Assembly: GCA_964428935.1 (NCBI GenBank)
Contig: CAYSAG010000179.1
Coordinates: 1 to 10,537 of the forward strand
Direction: 5' to 3'
Source: JAADHY01 sp964428935
Lineage (GTDB): Bacteria > Planctomycetota > Planctomycetia > Planctomycetales > Planctomycetaceae
Length of the DNA: 10,537 nucleotides
In this document: piece by piece, positions 1 through 6,636 of the stretch
Layout: every line of letters begins with the position of its first letter
How positions within the stretch are numbered: position 1 is the stretch's first letter
The notes under the pieces: generated by a model
Seen by the model: the letters and a program-made list of their open reading frames with translations, nothing else
Databases searched by the model: none
What the model was told of the DNA's origin: nothing
Program-made: the position numbers and the translations under genes

Positions 1-56
1 AGACCGTCTTCGACCTTGACAGTCACTTTACGCCGGCAAATGGAGTTCGAGTCCAT
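1..56 (-). CDS. ptsH: HPr-like phosphocarrier protein, N-terminal fragment cut by the window edge
   Basis: Only the first 18 codons lie in the window, reading MDSNSICRRKVTVKVEDG, and the next codon begins CT and so must be leucine. A basic start, a short beta strand (KVTVKV) and then (D/N)GL is how HPr proteins lead into their GLHARPA active-site loop; the phosphorylated histidine would be the next residue, outside the window. HPr accepts phosphate from enzyme I and passes it to IIA proteins such as the one encoded just upstream. The start at 56 is chosen because AAAGGA lies 5 bases before it. An in-frame ATG at 128, four bases past the ptsN stop, would add 24 residues and is less likely for an HPr. 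The call rests on 18 residues plus position after ptsN, so it is probable, not certain. Confidence 0.62.
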   Translation of the reverse strand, partial: MDSNSICRRKVTVKVEDG

Positions 57-61
57 GTCCG

Positions 62-67
62 TCCTTT
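62..67 (-). promoter_or_regulatory. Ribosome binding site that decides the HPr start
   Basis: AAAGGA on the minus strand, 5 bases before the ATG at 56. It supports this start over the in-frame ATG at 128. Confidence 0.5.
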
Positions 68-131
68 GCGGAGCATGACGTTCCGGCCAACCCTCATGCG
101 GGGCAACCTCGAATGAGCCGCCCTCCATCGT

Positions 132-608
132 TCACGACTCCAGGAGGTTCTCGTCCGCCTCTCGAAGCAGGTCCAAAATGGCTTCTTTCGTCTTGGATTG
201 ACGAAGGAAATTGACGAAATTCGGATTCTTCAAATGGTGGGAAATGTTTTCCAGACCGCGTAAGTGGTCGCCCGGTCGGTCCGCCGGCGAGACCAGCAGG
301 AACACCGTGTAGACGGGTTCGCCATCCAACGCCTCGAAGTCCACACCGTCCGGCACCAACGCCAGGGCACACACCAAACGGTCCACCGACGGGTGTTTGG
401 TGTGCGGAACGGCCACGCCGTTTCCGATGCCGGTCGTCCCTAACCGCTCCCGCTTCATCAGGGCGTCGACGATGCTTTCCTCATGCTCCTCGCTGATCGC
501 GCCGCACTGCCGGAGCGCGGCGACCATCTTGCGAATGACGTCCTCTTTGTTTTCGGCCTTCAGGTCCGGAATCACCGCATCCGGAACGACTAGCTCGGTC
601 AGTTTCAT
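132..608 (-). CDS. ptsN: PTS IIA protein of the PtsN / fructose type
   Basis: A 158-residue single-domain PTS EIIA protein (mannitol/fructose/Ntr class), the usual length for PtsN. The phosphorylation site is visible as GIGNGVAVPHTKHP, with His69 the expected phospho-acceptor, and a second histidine (His115) lies in a GDHL segment where this fold places its conserved second histidine. There is no transporter (IIB/IIC) domain, so a regulatory role is more likely than sugar uptake: PtsN proteins take phosphate from HPr or NPr and control other proteins by their phosphorylation state. AAGGAG six bases before the ATG at 608 fixes the start; the open frame extends 30 codons further upstream but has no signal there. 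HPF lies 147 bases upstream and the HPr-like gene begins 75 bases downstream, all on one strand, which suggests one regulatory operon. Family call is firm; the molecular targets are unknown. Confidence 0.92.
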   Translation of the reverse strand: MKLTELVVPDAVIPDLKAENKEDVIRKMVAALRQCGAISEEHEESIVDALMKRERLGTTGIGNGVAVPHTKHPSVDRLVCALALVPDGVDFEALDGEPVYTVFLLVSPADRPGDHLRGLENISHHLKNPNFVNFLRQSKTKEAILDLLREADENLLES

Positions 609-755
609 TACTCGCTCCTTATCACCCCGGTCAGTCTTGACTGCCTTTGCCGCTCGCCCACTGGAGGCAACGCTGCGGTGTGTCCCTTCACGAAACACGC
701 CTCACCGCCGCTGGAAACCGCCGTCGGCTGAAGACCGCGGCCGGCCGACTGCCGA

Positions 756-1202
756 TCACGGCGACCCTTCCGAGACGCCAGAAGCGTCCTGCTGCTCGTC
801 TCGGCGGACCGACGACGCCCTGTCCGGCTCCGTCTGCTCGACCCCCGTCCCGGGCTCGCTCAACGAAGCTCCGCGTTCCAACTCGGCCAAATGCCGCGGA
901 GACACATCCCGTCGGTGGTCCTGAATTCTCTCCTTGTACCGTCGAATCTGCTCCTCCATCTTGTGTAGCGCCTGGTCGAAAGCCGCCAGCACGTCTTCGT
1001 TCGCCGCCCGAGCCACGAAGTCGTGCTTGTGTTCGGCGTCCACCAGCAGCTCCACTGTCGCACGGTCGTTCTCGAAATGGACCGTGACATTAACGGCCGT
1101 GACCCGCTCGAAATACCTGACCAACCTTTCGGCTTTCGTTCTGATGTACTCCTCCTTGCTCGCCGACAAACCTCCGTGACGCGCGGTAATGCCAACCTGC
1201 AC
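756..1202 (-). CDS. hpf: Ribosome hibernation-promoting factor, short type (HPF/RaiA/YfiA family)
   Basis: A 148-residue protein whose first ~97 residues match the HPF/sigma-54 modulation fold: an opening strand ending ITARHGGLS, a long helix with KAERLVRYF, the strands VNVTVHFEND and TVELLVDAEHKHDFVARA, and the closing helix with FDQALHKMEEQIRRYKER. Such proteins bind the 30S decoding region and idle ribosomes under stress or in stationary phase. The last ~50 residues are polar and probably disordered (rich in Glu, Ser, Gln, Arg) and do not look like the dimerising C-terminal domain of long HPF. The start is GTG at 1202, backed by AAGGGAG nine bases upstream; the open frame runs 60 codons further up, but that part is Arg/Ser-rich and has no HPF similarity. 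It precedes ptsN on the same strand, a classical pairing. rpoN, often next to these genes elsewhere, is not seen. Confidence 0.9.
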   Translation of the reverse strand: MQVGITARHGGLSASKEEYIRTKAERLVRYFERVTAVNVTVHFENDRATVELLVDAEHKHDFVARAANEDVLAAFDQALHKMEEQIRRYKERIQDHRRDVSPRHLAELERGASLSEPGTGVEQTEPDRASSVRRDEQQDASGVSEGSP

Positions 1203-1748
1203 TGCCGTCCGCTCCCTTGCTTCTACTGGTTGACCCCCTTCGACGTCCGCGCTCAGACGAGCCCTCAGTGACTCGGCTGAACCCGTCAAAACGCTCCGTC
1301 TCGGCGTTGCCTTTCTCGTCGACTTGGTCGAGCCAGACTGCCGACTCGAGCCTGGCTCGGCTCCCGCGGCGAACGTGCTCATCCGCTCGCAAGGCGACTC
1401 GCCCGCGCCCGGACGCTCTCACCCGTCCAGATCAACGGCGAAACACCACACATAGCCGAAACCGCGTCGCAGGCGTCGTCGGTGTCCGTGCCTTCCGCCG
1501 GGGCCGGCCACTTGCGCTCGCTCGGCCACGCCTTGCCCTCGCCTTGTCTCGTGTTTGGTCGGAAGGTCCAACAGACGTCAACGCGGCTGGTCCGGTTGGC
1601 AGGAGCCGCCTTCTGCTGGTCGGTCGCGAACTGCGTAATTCTAGCCGTCCGAGTACGGCAACACCAGCGACAGCCGGCCCGCTGCGGACCGACACGGCCG
1701 CTGATCGACGGCAACCCGCCGAGACGGACACTCGGGCCGCGGACACGC
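1203..1748. other. 546-base stretch with no convincing gene, upstream of hpf
   Basis: Several open frames cross this stretch on both strands, but all are Arg-, Pro- and Ser-rich, have no ribosome binding site and show no recognisable domain, as expected of chance frames in GC-rich DNA. On the minus strand, 1643-1638 reads TAGAAT, a good -10 hexamer set in a small AT-rich patch (CTAGAATTACG); no matching -35 at 16-18 bases is seen. If it is a promoter, hpf has an untranslated leader of roughly 430 bases. No obvious terminator follows the lipoprotein gene that ends at 1749. Confidence 0.45.
1212..1218 (-). promoter_or_regulatory. Ribosome binding site supporting the GTG start of hpf
   Basis: AAGGGAG on the minus strand, nine bases before the GTG at 1202. 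It argues for initiation exactly where the HPF fold begins and against the longer open frame starting at 1382. Confidence 0.6.
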
Positions 1749-2216
1749 TCAAAAGTCCTCCCACCCGCTCTCGGACGCGTCCTCCTTCTCTTGTCCGTCG
1801 TGCAGACCCATGACGTCCGTCCGAGGTAGCGGAAGACGCTTGGGTTTCGACAGGTAGGGCAGCAGACCGGGCCAAAGGCTCGACGTCTTGGACTTGCCCG
1901 CGGGCCGGGCTTCGACCTCGGCAGTGGTCAGGGCCGCTTGTCCTGCCGCGCCGTCTTCGTCGTGCGGCTTCGTGGTCGGTCCTTTTGTCTCCGGTGCCGG
2001 CGACGTAGCGTGAGCCGGCAACACACTTGGTCGTTGGAGCTCGGCCCGGTCGGTTCTGGTTGCCAGGCGGGACGTCTGGCAACCGACGACCAAGCCGACG
2101 ACCAGCAGCCACCCCGCCGTGACCAGGCGGGTCCACACGCGCCGAGCTGGAGCGGCCGGCCAGTGGATTGGCGTCGCCCTCGTTCTGCCAAGTCGAAGCC
2201 AGCTTGGGTTCGACAT
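1749..2216 (-). CDS. Small predicted lipoprotein, function unknown
   Basis: A 155-residue protein that I do not recognise. Residues 27-45 form a hydrophobic signal segment ending in the lipobox VVG before Cys46, so the mature protein is predicted to be lipid-anchored, starting CQTSRL. The mature part (~110 residues) is rich in Pro, Ala, Thr, Ser and Lys, has no visible fold, and ends with an acidic tail (EKEDASESGWEDF). The ATG at 2216 is preferred because GAGGTG lies four bases upstream; it gives an unusually long 26-residue basic leader before the hydrophobic core. A GTG at codon 27 would give a compact signal but has no ribosome binding site. The open frame extends to 2309 without support. 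It follows a second lipoprotein gene on the same strand after about 200 bases. That a lipoprotein is encoded is likely; nothing indicates its job. Confidence 0.65.
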   Translation of the reverse strand: MSNPSWLRLGRTRATPIHWPAAPARRVWTRLVTAGWLLVVGLVVGCQTSRLATRTDRAELQRPSVLPAHATSPAPETKGPTTKPHDEDGAAGQAALTTAEVEARPAGKSKTSSLWPGLLPYLSKPKRLPLPRTDVMGLHDGQEKEDASESGWEDF

Positions 2217-2420
2217 GCCACACCTCGTGAGGCGAGACAGTTCTGCTGCTCGGACGTCTGGCGGGGCCCGGCTGCCGCTCGGCCGTCGACGTTCCTCCGA
2301 CCGCTGCAACTGCAGCCCTTCACGAGCTCGACCGCGTCACAGTCCACGCGACGTCCGCCGTCCGACCACTGAGCTTCACGGCTTGGGCAATGGCCGCGTG
2401 CTCGCCAGAACTGCGGGTCG

Positions 2421-2687
2421 CTAGGCGTTGCGGACCGTAACCGGGTGGCGAGTGGGACGGTTCGGCCTTGGCAAGACTTGCGACGTCTGTTCGGCGGTGG
2501 TGGAGTTCTCGTCCAGCGGCGGTTCCCATTGCGGGGGCACGCGTCGGAGCGGCGTCAGCAGGTTGGAACCGCTCCAGCCCGGAGCGAAGCTGGGCGGCCA
2601 CGACTGGCAACCGGCCAAGAACGCAAGCGCAAGTCCCAGCATGGCCGCTCGCACAACCGCGTGCAGAAGGTTTCGTCGGCCCGACAT
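2421..2687 (-). CDS. Very small predicted lipoprotein, function unknown
   Basis: An 88-residue protein with a textbook lipoprotein signal: basic start MSGRRN, hydrophobic helix up to residue 23, and lipobox LAG before Cys27. The mature chain of 62 residues (CQSWPPSFAPGW...) is rich in Pro, Trp, Arg and Ser, includes PPQWEPPLDE, and probably lacks a globular fold. GAGGAG seven bases before the ATG at 2687 fixes the start; the open frame extends upstream to 2966, but that part is low-complexity and has no similarity I can see. It is the first minus-strand gene of the divergent region facing the DUF1080 gene and may lead a transcript through the next lipoprotein. Both mature proteins begin CQ(S/T) but otherwise show no clear relation. 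Family unknown. Confidence 0.7.
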   Translation of the reverse strand: MSGRRNLLHAVVRAAMLGLALAFLAGCQSWPPSFAPGWSGSNLLTPLRRVPPQWEPPLDENSTTAEQTSQVLPRPNRPTRHPVTVRNA

Positions 2688-3224
2688 TTCGGCGCTCCTC
2701 TCGAAAACGGTTGCCCGGTTTCCGTGTTTGTTCCGGAACGTGAGCGGTCGGAGGCTCTCGGGACTGGACCGCCCCGCCCCCCCGCGGGCAAGAGAACCGC
2801 CGACATGGGCGCGGCAGACCACCGCGCCGGCGGCGTTTAATAGCACGAATTGGGCTTCTTTGGAAAGACCGGTTCCGTCGCCAGGCGGTACATGCCGGCA
2901 AGTTCTGTCGCGGGTTCCCGGCCGCCAACGGGACCTTGGCTTGGGTTTCGACTTCGAAGTTGGCAAACTAGCGGAAGGTCGTTCGAGCGGACGTTACACG
3001 ACCCGCGCTGTCGTGGCTCGGACGAGGACGGTGTGTGCACCGCCCGGCCGCGAGACTGAAGGTGTCGGTCGGGCCGAAGGGCCCAGAAGAAGTTGAGCGG
3101 TTTCCGGACAGCTCTAGGCCGTCACCGCGACCGCACGCCGGTCAACGGCGAACGGCCGGTGGAACCAGACGTCCAACTCGGGAAATTCGGTGTCGAACGT
3201 GAATCAACGTTGGGGAGACCAATC
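2688..3224. other. 537-base divergent intergenic region between a lipoprotein gene (left) and the DUF1080 gene (right)
   Basis: No gene is supported here; the open frames on both strands are Arg/Pro-rich and unsupported. An AT-rich island around 2836-2862 contains, on the minus strand, TGCTATTAA (2845-2837), which resembles an extended -10 element and would serve the lipoprotein gene starting at 2687; a poor -35 (TTTCCA or TTCCAA) is the best available. Nearer the gene, 2772-2783 is a run of C interrupted by one G (G-run on the transcribed minus strand), giving three adjacent G-tracts in the leader. No plus-strand promoter for the DUF1080 gene is evident. Confidence 0.4.
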
Positions 3225-3968
3225 ATGAGACGCACAGCGACCGGACTGGCTGCGTTGTTGTTTGTTTTGTCGTTGGCAGCAGGGGCTGAGGCTGGTCCAC
3301 CGCCGGGCTTTCGAGCCTTGTTCAACGGCAAGGACTTGAGCGGCTGGATTGTGCCAAAGGGAGACAACGGGCACTGGAAAGTAGTGGACGGCGTCATCGA
3401 CTACGACGCGTGCAGCGAGGCGAAAGGCGACAAAAACCTGTGGACCGAAGAGGAATTCGGCAACTTCATTCTGTTGATCGACTGGCGACTGAAAAAGACG
3501 TCGGGACTGTACCCCATGCGAATCATTCTGCCCGACGGGTCCGAGAAAAAGGACGCAAACGGCAAGCCGATCATCTTGATGCGTCCCAACGCGGATTCGG
3601 GCATTTTCTTGCGAGGGACGAAGAAGGCTCAGGTCAACATTTGGTGCTGGCCCGTCGGGTCGGGCGAGGTCTGGGGCTACCGCCGCGACCCGAACATGCC
3701 GCCGGAAGTGCGGGCCGCTGTCACGCCGAAGGTCCGAGCGGACAACCCGGTGGGCGAGTGGAACACGTTCAAGATCACCATGATCGGCGACCGGTTGACC
3801 GTCGAACTGAACGGAAAGACGGTCATCGAAAACGCTCGACTGCCCGGTGTCCCGCCCCGCGGCCGCATCGGTCTGCAACACCACGGCGGACCACGCAAGG
3901 ACGGCACGCTCAGCCCGGCCTCCAGCCTGATCCAGTTCCGCAACATTTACATCAAAGAGCTGCCGTAG
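3225..3968 (+). CDS. Secreted DUF1080 protein (3-keto-disaccharide hydrolase family)
   Basis: A 247-residue exported protein with one DUF1080 domain (concanavalin-like beta sandwich), very abundant in planctomycetes. Residues 1-23 are a Sec signal peptide (MRRT, hydrophobic core, AEA cleavage motif before GPPPGF). The domain then shows its usual landmarks in order: FRALFNGKDLSGW, a WKVVDGVIDY strand, LWTEEEFGNFILLIDWRL, ADSGIFLRG, VNIWCWPVGSGEVWGYR, PVGEWNTFKI, LTVELNGKTVI and RGRIGLQHHGG. Family members have been linked to hydrolysis of 3-keto-glycosides; I cannot name catalytic residues here. An extra segment, roughly residues 90-125 (YPMRIILPDGSEKKDANGK...), sits before the SGIFLRG strand and seems typical of this subgroup. 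GGGGAG seven bases before the ATG supports the start; the open frame reaches back to 3093 without support. It stands alone, divergent from the lipoprotein genes. Confidence 0.9.
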   Translation: MRRTATGLAALLFVLSLAAGAEAGPPPGFRALFNGKDLSGWIVPKGDNGHWKVVDGVIDYDACSEAKGDKNLWTEEEFGNFILLIDWRLKKTSGLYPMRIILPDGSEKKDANGKPIILMRPNADSGIFLRGTKKAQVNIWCWPVGSGEVWGYRRDPNMPPEVRAAVTPKVRADNPVGEWNTFKITMIGDRLTVELNGKTVIENARLPGVPPRGRIGLQHHGGPRKDGTLSPASSLIQFRNIYIKELP

Positions 3969-4520
3969 CGCCGGTTCCGATTCACGAAAGTCTGACCGGG
4001 CGTCCCGAACGAGCCGCCGTGGTCGGGGCCGCTGCCAACCCGCGCGGGCCTGCGGTGCCCGTCGCCCTGGCGTGAAAAAGCGAGAAATGCGCGCGTCGGG
4101 CAGCGCCGCCTGCGAGAGGTTGTCGACGTGCGGACCCGGACATCCGACTTGTGGCCGTTCTGTGGTCCCGACAGCAAGGGTACGTCCGCCCACGGAAGTG
4201 ACTCGGCGACCAAAAGAATTCTCCATTTAGTATCGTCCCGGACCGGCTTCTGGTACTACAATGACCGTCCGATCACAGGCATTTCCTGCGGGGCTCGGCC
4301 TCCGACGGGCGACCCGCTCGTTGGAATCGCTGGCTGGCGTCAGCTTTGGCGTGTAGGACAAGCCGCTCGAGGCTGCACCCCTCGGCACGTCGCGTGACGG
4401 CTCTCACCGGTGACGTGGCACGCCACAGTGGTGACTCGAACGGCGGGCCGGAGCCCCGGGGGCATCTGTTTGACGGGTCTGTCGGCTCCGAATGGGGAAC
4501 GGCTTGGGAAAGTAAGAGAA
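3969..4520. other. 552-base spacer between the DUF1080 gene and the GAF-HlyD gene
   Basis: No gene is supported. A TACAAT hexamer at 4257-4262, in the local context GGTACTACAATG, is a fair -10 candidate for the downstream gene, about 255 bases before its ATG, but no -35 is visible at the right distance. Between it and the ATG lies a cluster of small dyads at 4404-4435, described separately. No clear rho-independent terminator follows the DUF1080 stop. Confidence 0.4.
4404..4435. promoter_or_regulatory. Cluster of short dyads, possible operator upstream of the GAF-HlyD gene
   Basis: Three adjacent dyads occur within 32 bases: TCACCGGTGA (4404-4413, perfect palindrome), GTGGC-AC-GCCAC (4415-4426), and CCAC-A-GTGG (4423-4431). 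The hexamer GGTGAC occurs at 4409 and again at 4430, 21 bases apart, two helical turns. They lie about 85-115 bases before the gene start. Such spacing suits a protein-binding site, but short palindromes also arise by chance in GC-rich DNA. Confidence 0.25.
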
Positions 4521-6539
4521 ATGTCGAGCGCTCAGAACGTGCAGACGGTCCGGGAGCGAATCATTGAACTGGCCCGGAGCATCGAGAAGCTTTCAAAGTC
4601 GGACGTCCCACCAGAGACCTTTTTCCACGAGTTCCTGAAACGGGTCGTGGCGGCCATTGGCGCTCGAGCGGGAGCGGTCTGGTTGCTGAATGACCGACGC
4701 CAGTTGCAGCTCTACTGCGAGCACAACCTGCGCGACACAGGCTTCTACCAGAACCCCAACGCTCAGTCCGTCAACCAGCGAATTCTGATCGACGTCATGG
4801 GGCACGGGCAGGCGTGCACATTGAGTCCGGACGACCAGGACGTCGAGCTCCCCACCAACGACCTGCTCATTCTGGCCGCTCTGGTCCGAGACAAGCAGTG
4901 CGTGGGCGTGGTCGAGATTTTCCAGCGAGCCGAGACGCCTCCACAGGCCCGCCCCGGCTTTCTGCAGTTCGTCGAGCACGTGACCGGGTACGCGTGTCGG
5001 TACTTGGAGCGGCAGAAGGAAACGACGCCCGCTGCGCAGCAGAAGCACTTGTCGGAGGAATTCGAGGAGTTTCTGCTGCAACTGCACGCCAGCTTGGACG
5101 CCAAAGAGGTCGCCGCCGTGGCCGCCAACGACGGCCGACTGCTGATCGGCTGCGACCGCCTCAGCGTGGCCGTCCAGTACGGGAAAAAGACGGTCATTCG
5201 GGCAATCAGCGGACAAGACTCGGTCAACCAACGGGCCAACCTGGTTCGGAAAATGACGGCCCTGGCCTCGAAGGTCATTCAGATGCGCGAGCCGCTGATC
5301 TACACGGGGCGGGTCGAACATCTTCCGCCTCAAATCGAAGAGCCGCTGGCCGACTACATCCAGGAGAGCGGCTCCCGCATGGTCATCGTCTGGCCGCTGT
5401 TCGAGACCGAGCCGCTGGTCGAGGAGGAAGAAGACGAAACAACGGGCCGCCGAAAGGAAAAGGAACGAAAGCCCATCGGCGGGCTGGTGGTCGAGCAGAT
5501 CTCGCACAGCGAGCCGCGGCCCGGCGTGCTGGAGAACATCGAACTGATTTCGAACCACGTGGCCGAAGCGCTGACGAACGCTCGCACCTACGAGCGGCTC
5601 TTCCTGTTGCCGGTCTGGCGCTTCCTAGGGCGTTGTTTCCGCTGGCTGGAGGGACGCAACTGGCTGAAGGTGTTGGGCGCCCTCCTGCTGGTGGTCGCTG
5701 CCATTCTGGGACTGGTGTTCGTCCCGCGGGACTACCGGGTGACGTGCGAAGGGCGGCTGATGCCCGTCGTTCAGCACGACGTGTTCGCACCGTGGGACGG
5801 CGAGGTCGTGGAGATCTACGTCCAAAGCGGCCAGCGGGTGGCCAAAGGCGAGCCGCTGCTCCGGCTGCGAAACGACGAACTGGAGTCCGAGCTGGTCGCA
5901 ACCAAGAACGAGCTGATCGAAAAGCAGGAGCTGCTGTTCGCCTTGCGCGCCCAACTGGACGAAGCCATCAAAACGGCCGACCGGGAAAATCAGATTCGTT
6001 TGCAGGGGCAGATCGCCGAGACGCAAATCCAGATCGACGCGATTCAGGAGCAACTGGAAATCCTGCAGAAACGCCACGACCGCCTGACCGTGCGGGCTCC
6101 GATTGCCGGAGTGGTTCCGACCTTCCAGATCGAGCAGTTGCTGCTGCACCGGCCGGTGCAGCGAGGCGAGAAGCTGCTGGAAGTCATGGACGACACCGGC
6201 CCGTGGCGACTGGAACTGGAAGTGGAGGAGCACCGCGTGGGACACATCCTGAGAGCTCAGCGGGAGAGGAACGACCCGCACCTGGAAGTGGAGTTCGCGC
6301 TGGCCACGAACATCGAATCGACCTACCACGGCAAACTGGACCGCCTGGCCACCCGGACCAACGCCTCCGAGAAGAAAGGCAGCATTGTGCTGGCTTACGT
6401 GTCGCTGGACGCCGACCAACTGCCCGTACGCCGGATCGGGGCCGAGGTCCGGGCGAAGATCAACTGCGGCAAACGCAGCTTGGGGTACGTGTTGTTCGGA
6501 GACGTGATCGAGTTCTGCCAGAAGTACTTTTGGCTGTAG
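4521..6539 (+). CDS. Membrane protein with N-terminal GAF-like regions and a periplasmic HlyD-type adaptor domain
   Basis: A 672-residue two-sided membrane protein. Residues ~30-165 look like a GAF domain (FFHEFLKRVVAAIGARAGAV opening, VGVVEIFQRA closing strand); ~185-365 look like a second one, interrupted at ~298-317 by a charged insertion (EEEEDETTGRRKEKERK). One membrane helix follows at ~384-402 (LGALLLVVAAILGLVFV). The rest is a membrane-fusion-protein adaptor: first half of a lipoyl hairpin at ~415-450 (DGEVVEIYVQSGQRVAKGEP), a coiled-coil hairpin at 452-521, the second lipoyl half from VRAPIAGVV (524), then beta-barrel parts to the end. The GAF side should be cytosolic and the adaptor periplasmic. 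HlyD adaptors normally bridge an inner-membrane pump and an outer-membrane channel; no pump gene is nearby. The ATG at 4521 has only a weak purine-rich signal (AAGAGA); the frame opens at 4410 (GTG). A ROK kinase gene follows 97 bases later. Confidence 0.85.
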   Translation: MSSAQNVQTVRERIIELARSIEKLSKSDVPPETFFHEFLKRVVAAIGARAGAVWLLNDRRQLQLYCEHNLRDTGFYQNPNAQSVNQRILIDVMGHGQACTLSPDDQDVELPTNDLLILAALVRDKQCVGVVEIFQRAETPPQARPGFLQFVEHVTGYACRYLERQKETTPAAQQKHLSEEFEEFLLQLHASLDAKEVAAVAANDGRLLIGCDRLSVAVQYGKKTVIRAISGQDSVNQRANLVRKMTALASKVIQMREPLIYTGRVEHLPPQIEEPLADYIQESGSRMVIVWPLFETEPLVEEEEDETTGRRKEKERKPIGGLVVEQISHSEPRPGVLENIELISNHVAEALTNARTYERLFLLPVWRFLGRCFRWLEGRNWLKVLGALLLVVAAILGLVFVPRDYRVTCEGRLMPVVQHDVFAPWDGEVVEIYVQSGQRVAKGEPLLRLRNDELESELVATKNELIEKQELLFALRAQLDEAIKTADRENQIRLQGQIAETQIQIDAIQEQLEILQKRHDRLTVRAPIAGVVPTFQIEQLLLHRPVQRGEKLLEVMDDTGPWRLELEVEEHRVGHILRAQRERNDPHLEVEFALATNIESTYHGKLDRLATRTNASEKKGSIVLAYVSLDADQLPVRRIGAEVRAKINCGKRSLGYVLFGDVIEFCQKYFWL

Positions 6540-6636
6540 TGCTGGCTGGCCGCGGCGACACAAATCGAGAAATTTCGCACGGCGACGGCAACGCGCACGT
6601 TCGGCAGCGGAATGGGCAACTGAAGGAGTCGACGAC

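Noticed and set aside
1432..2223. 263-codon minus-strand frame overlapping the lipoprotein gene
   Set aside because: Arg/Pro/Gly-rich with no domain; the overlapping frame with a lipobox and ribosome binding site is the better gene.
2772..2788. G-quadruplex in the leader of the 88-residue lipoprotein gene
   Set aside because: Only three separate runs of at least three G occur on the minus strand unless the seven-G run is split, so it is not a standard four-tract motif.
3204..4226. 340-codon minus-strand frame opposite the DUF1080 gene
   Set aside because: Antisense shadow of a clear DUF1080 gene.
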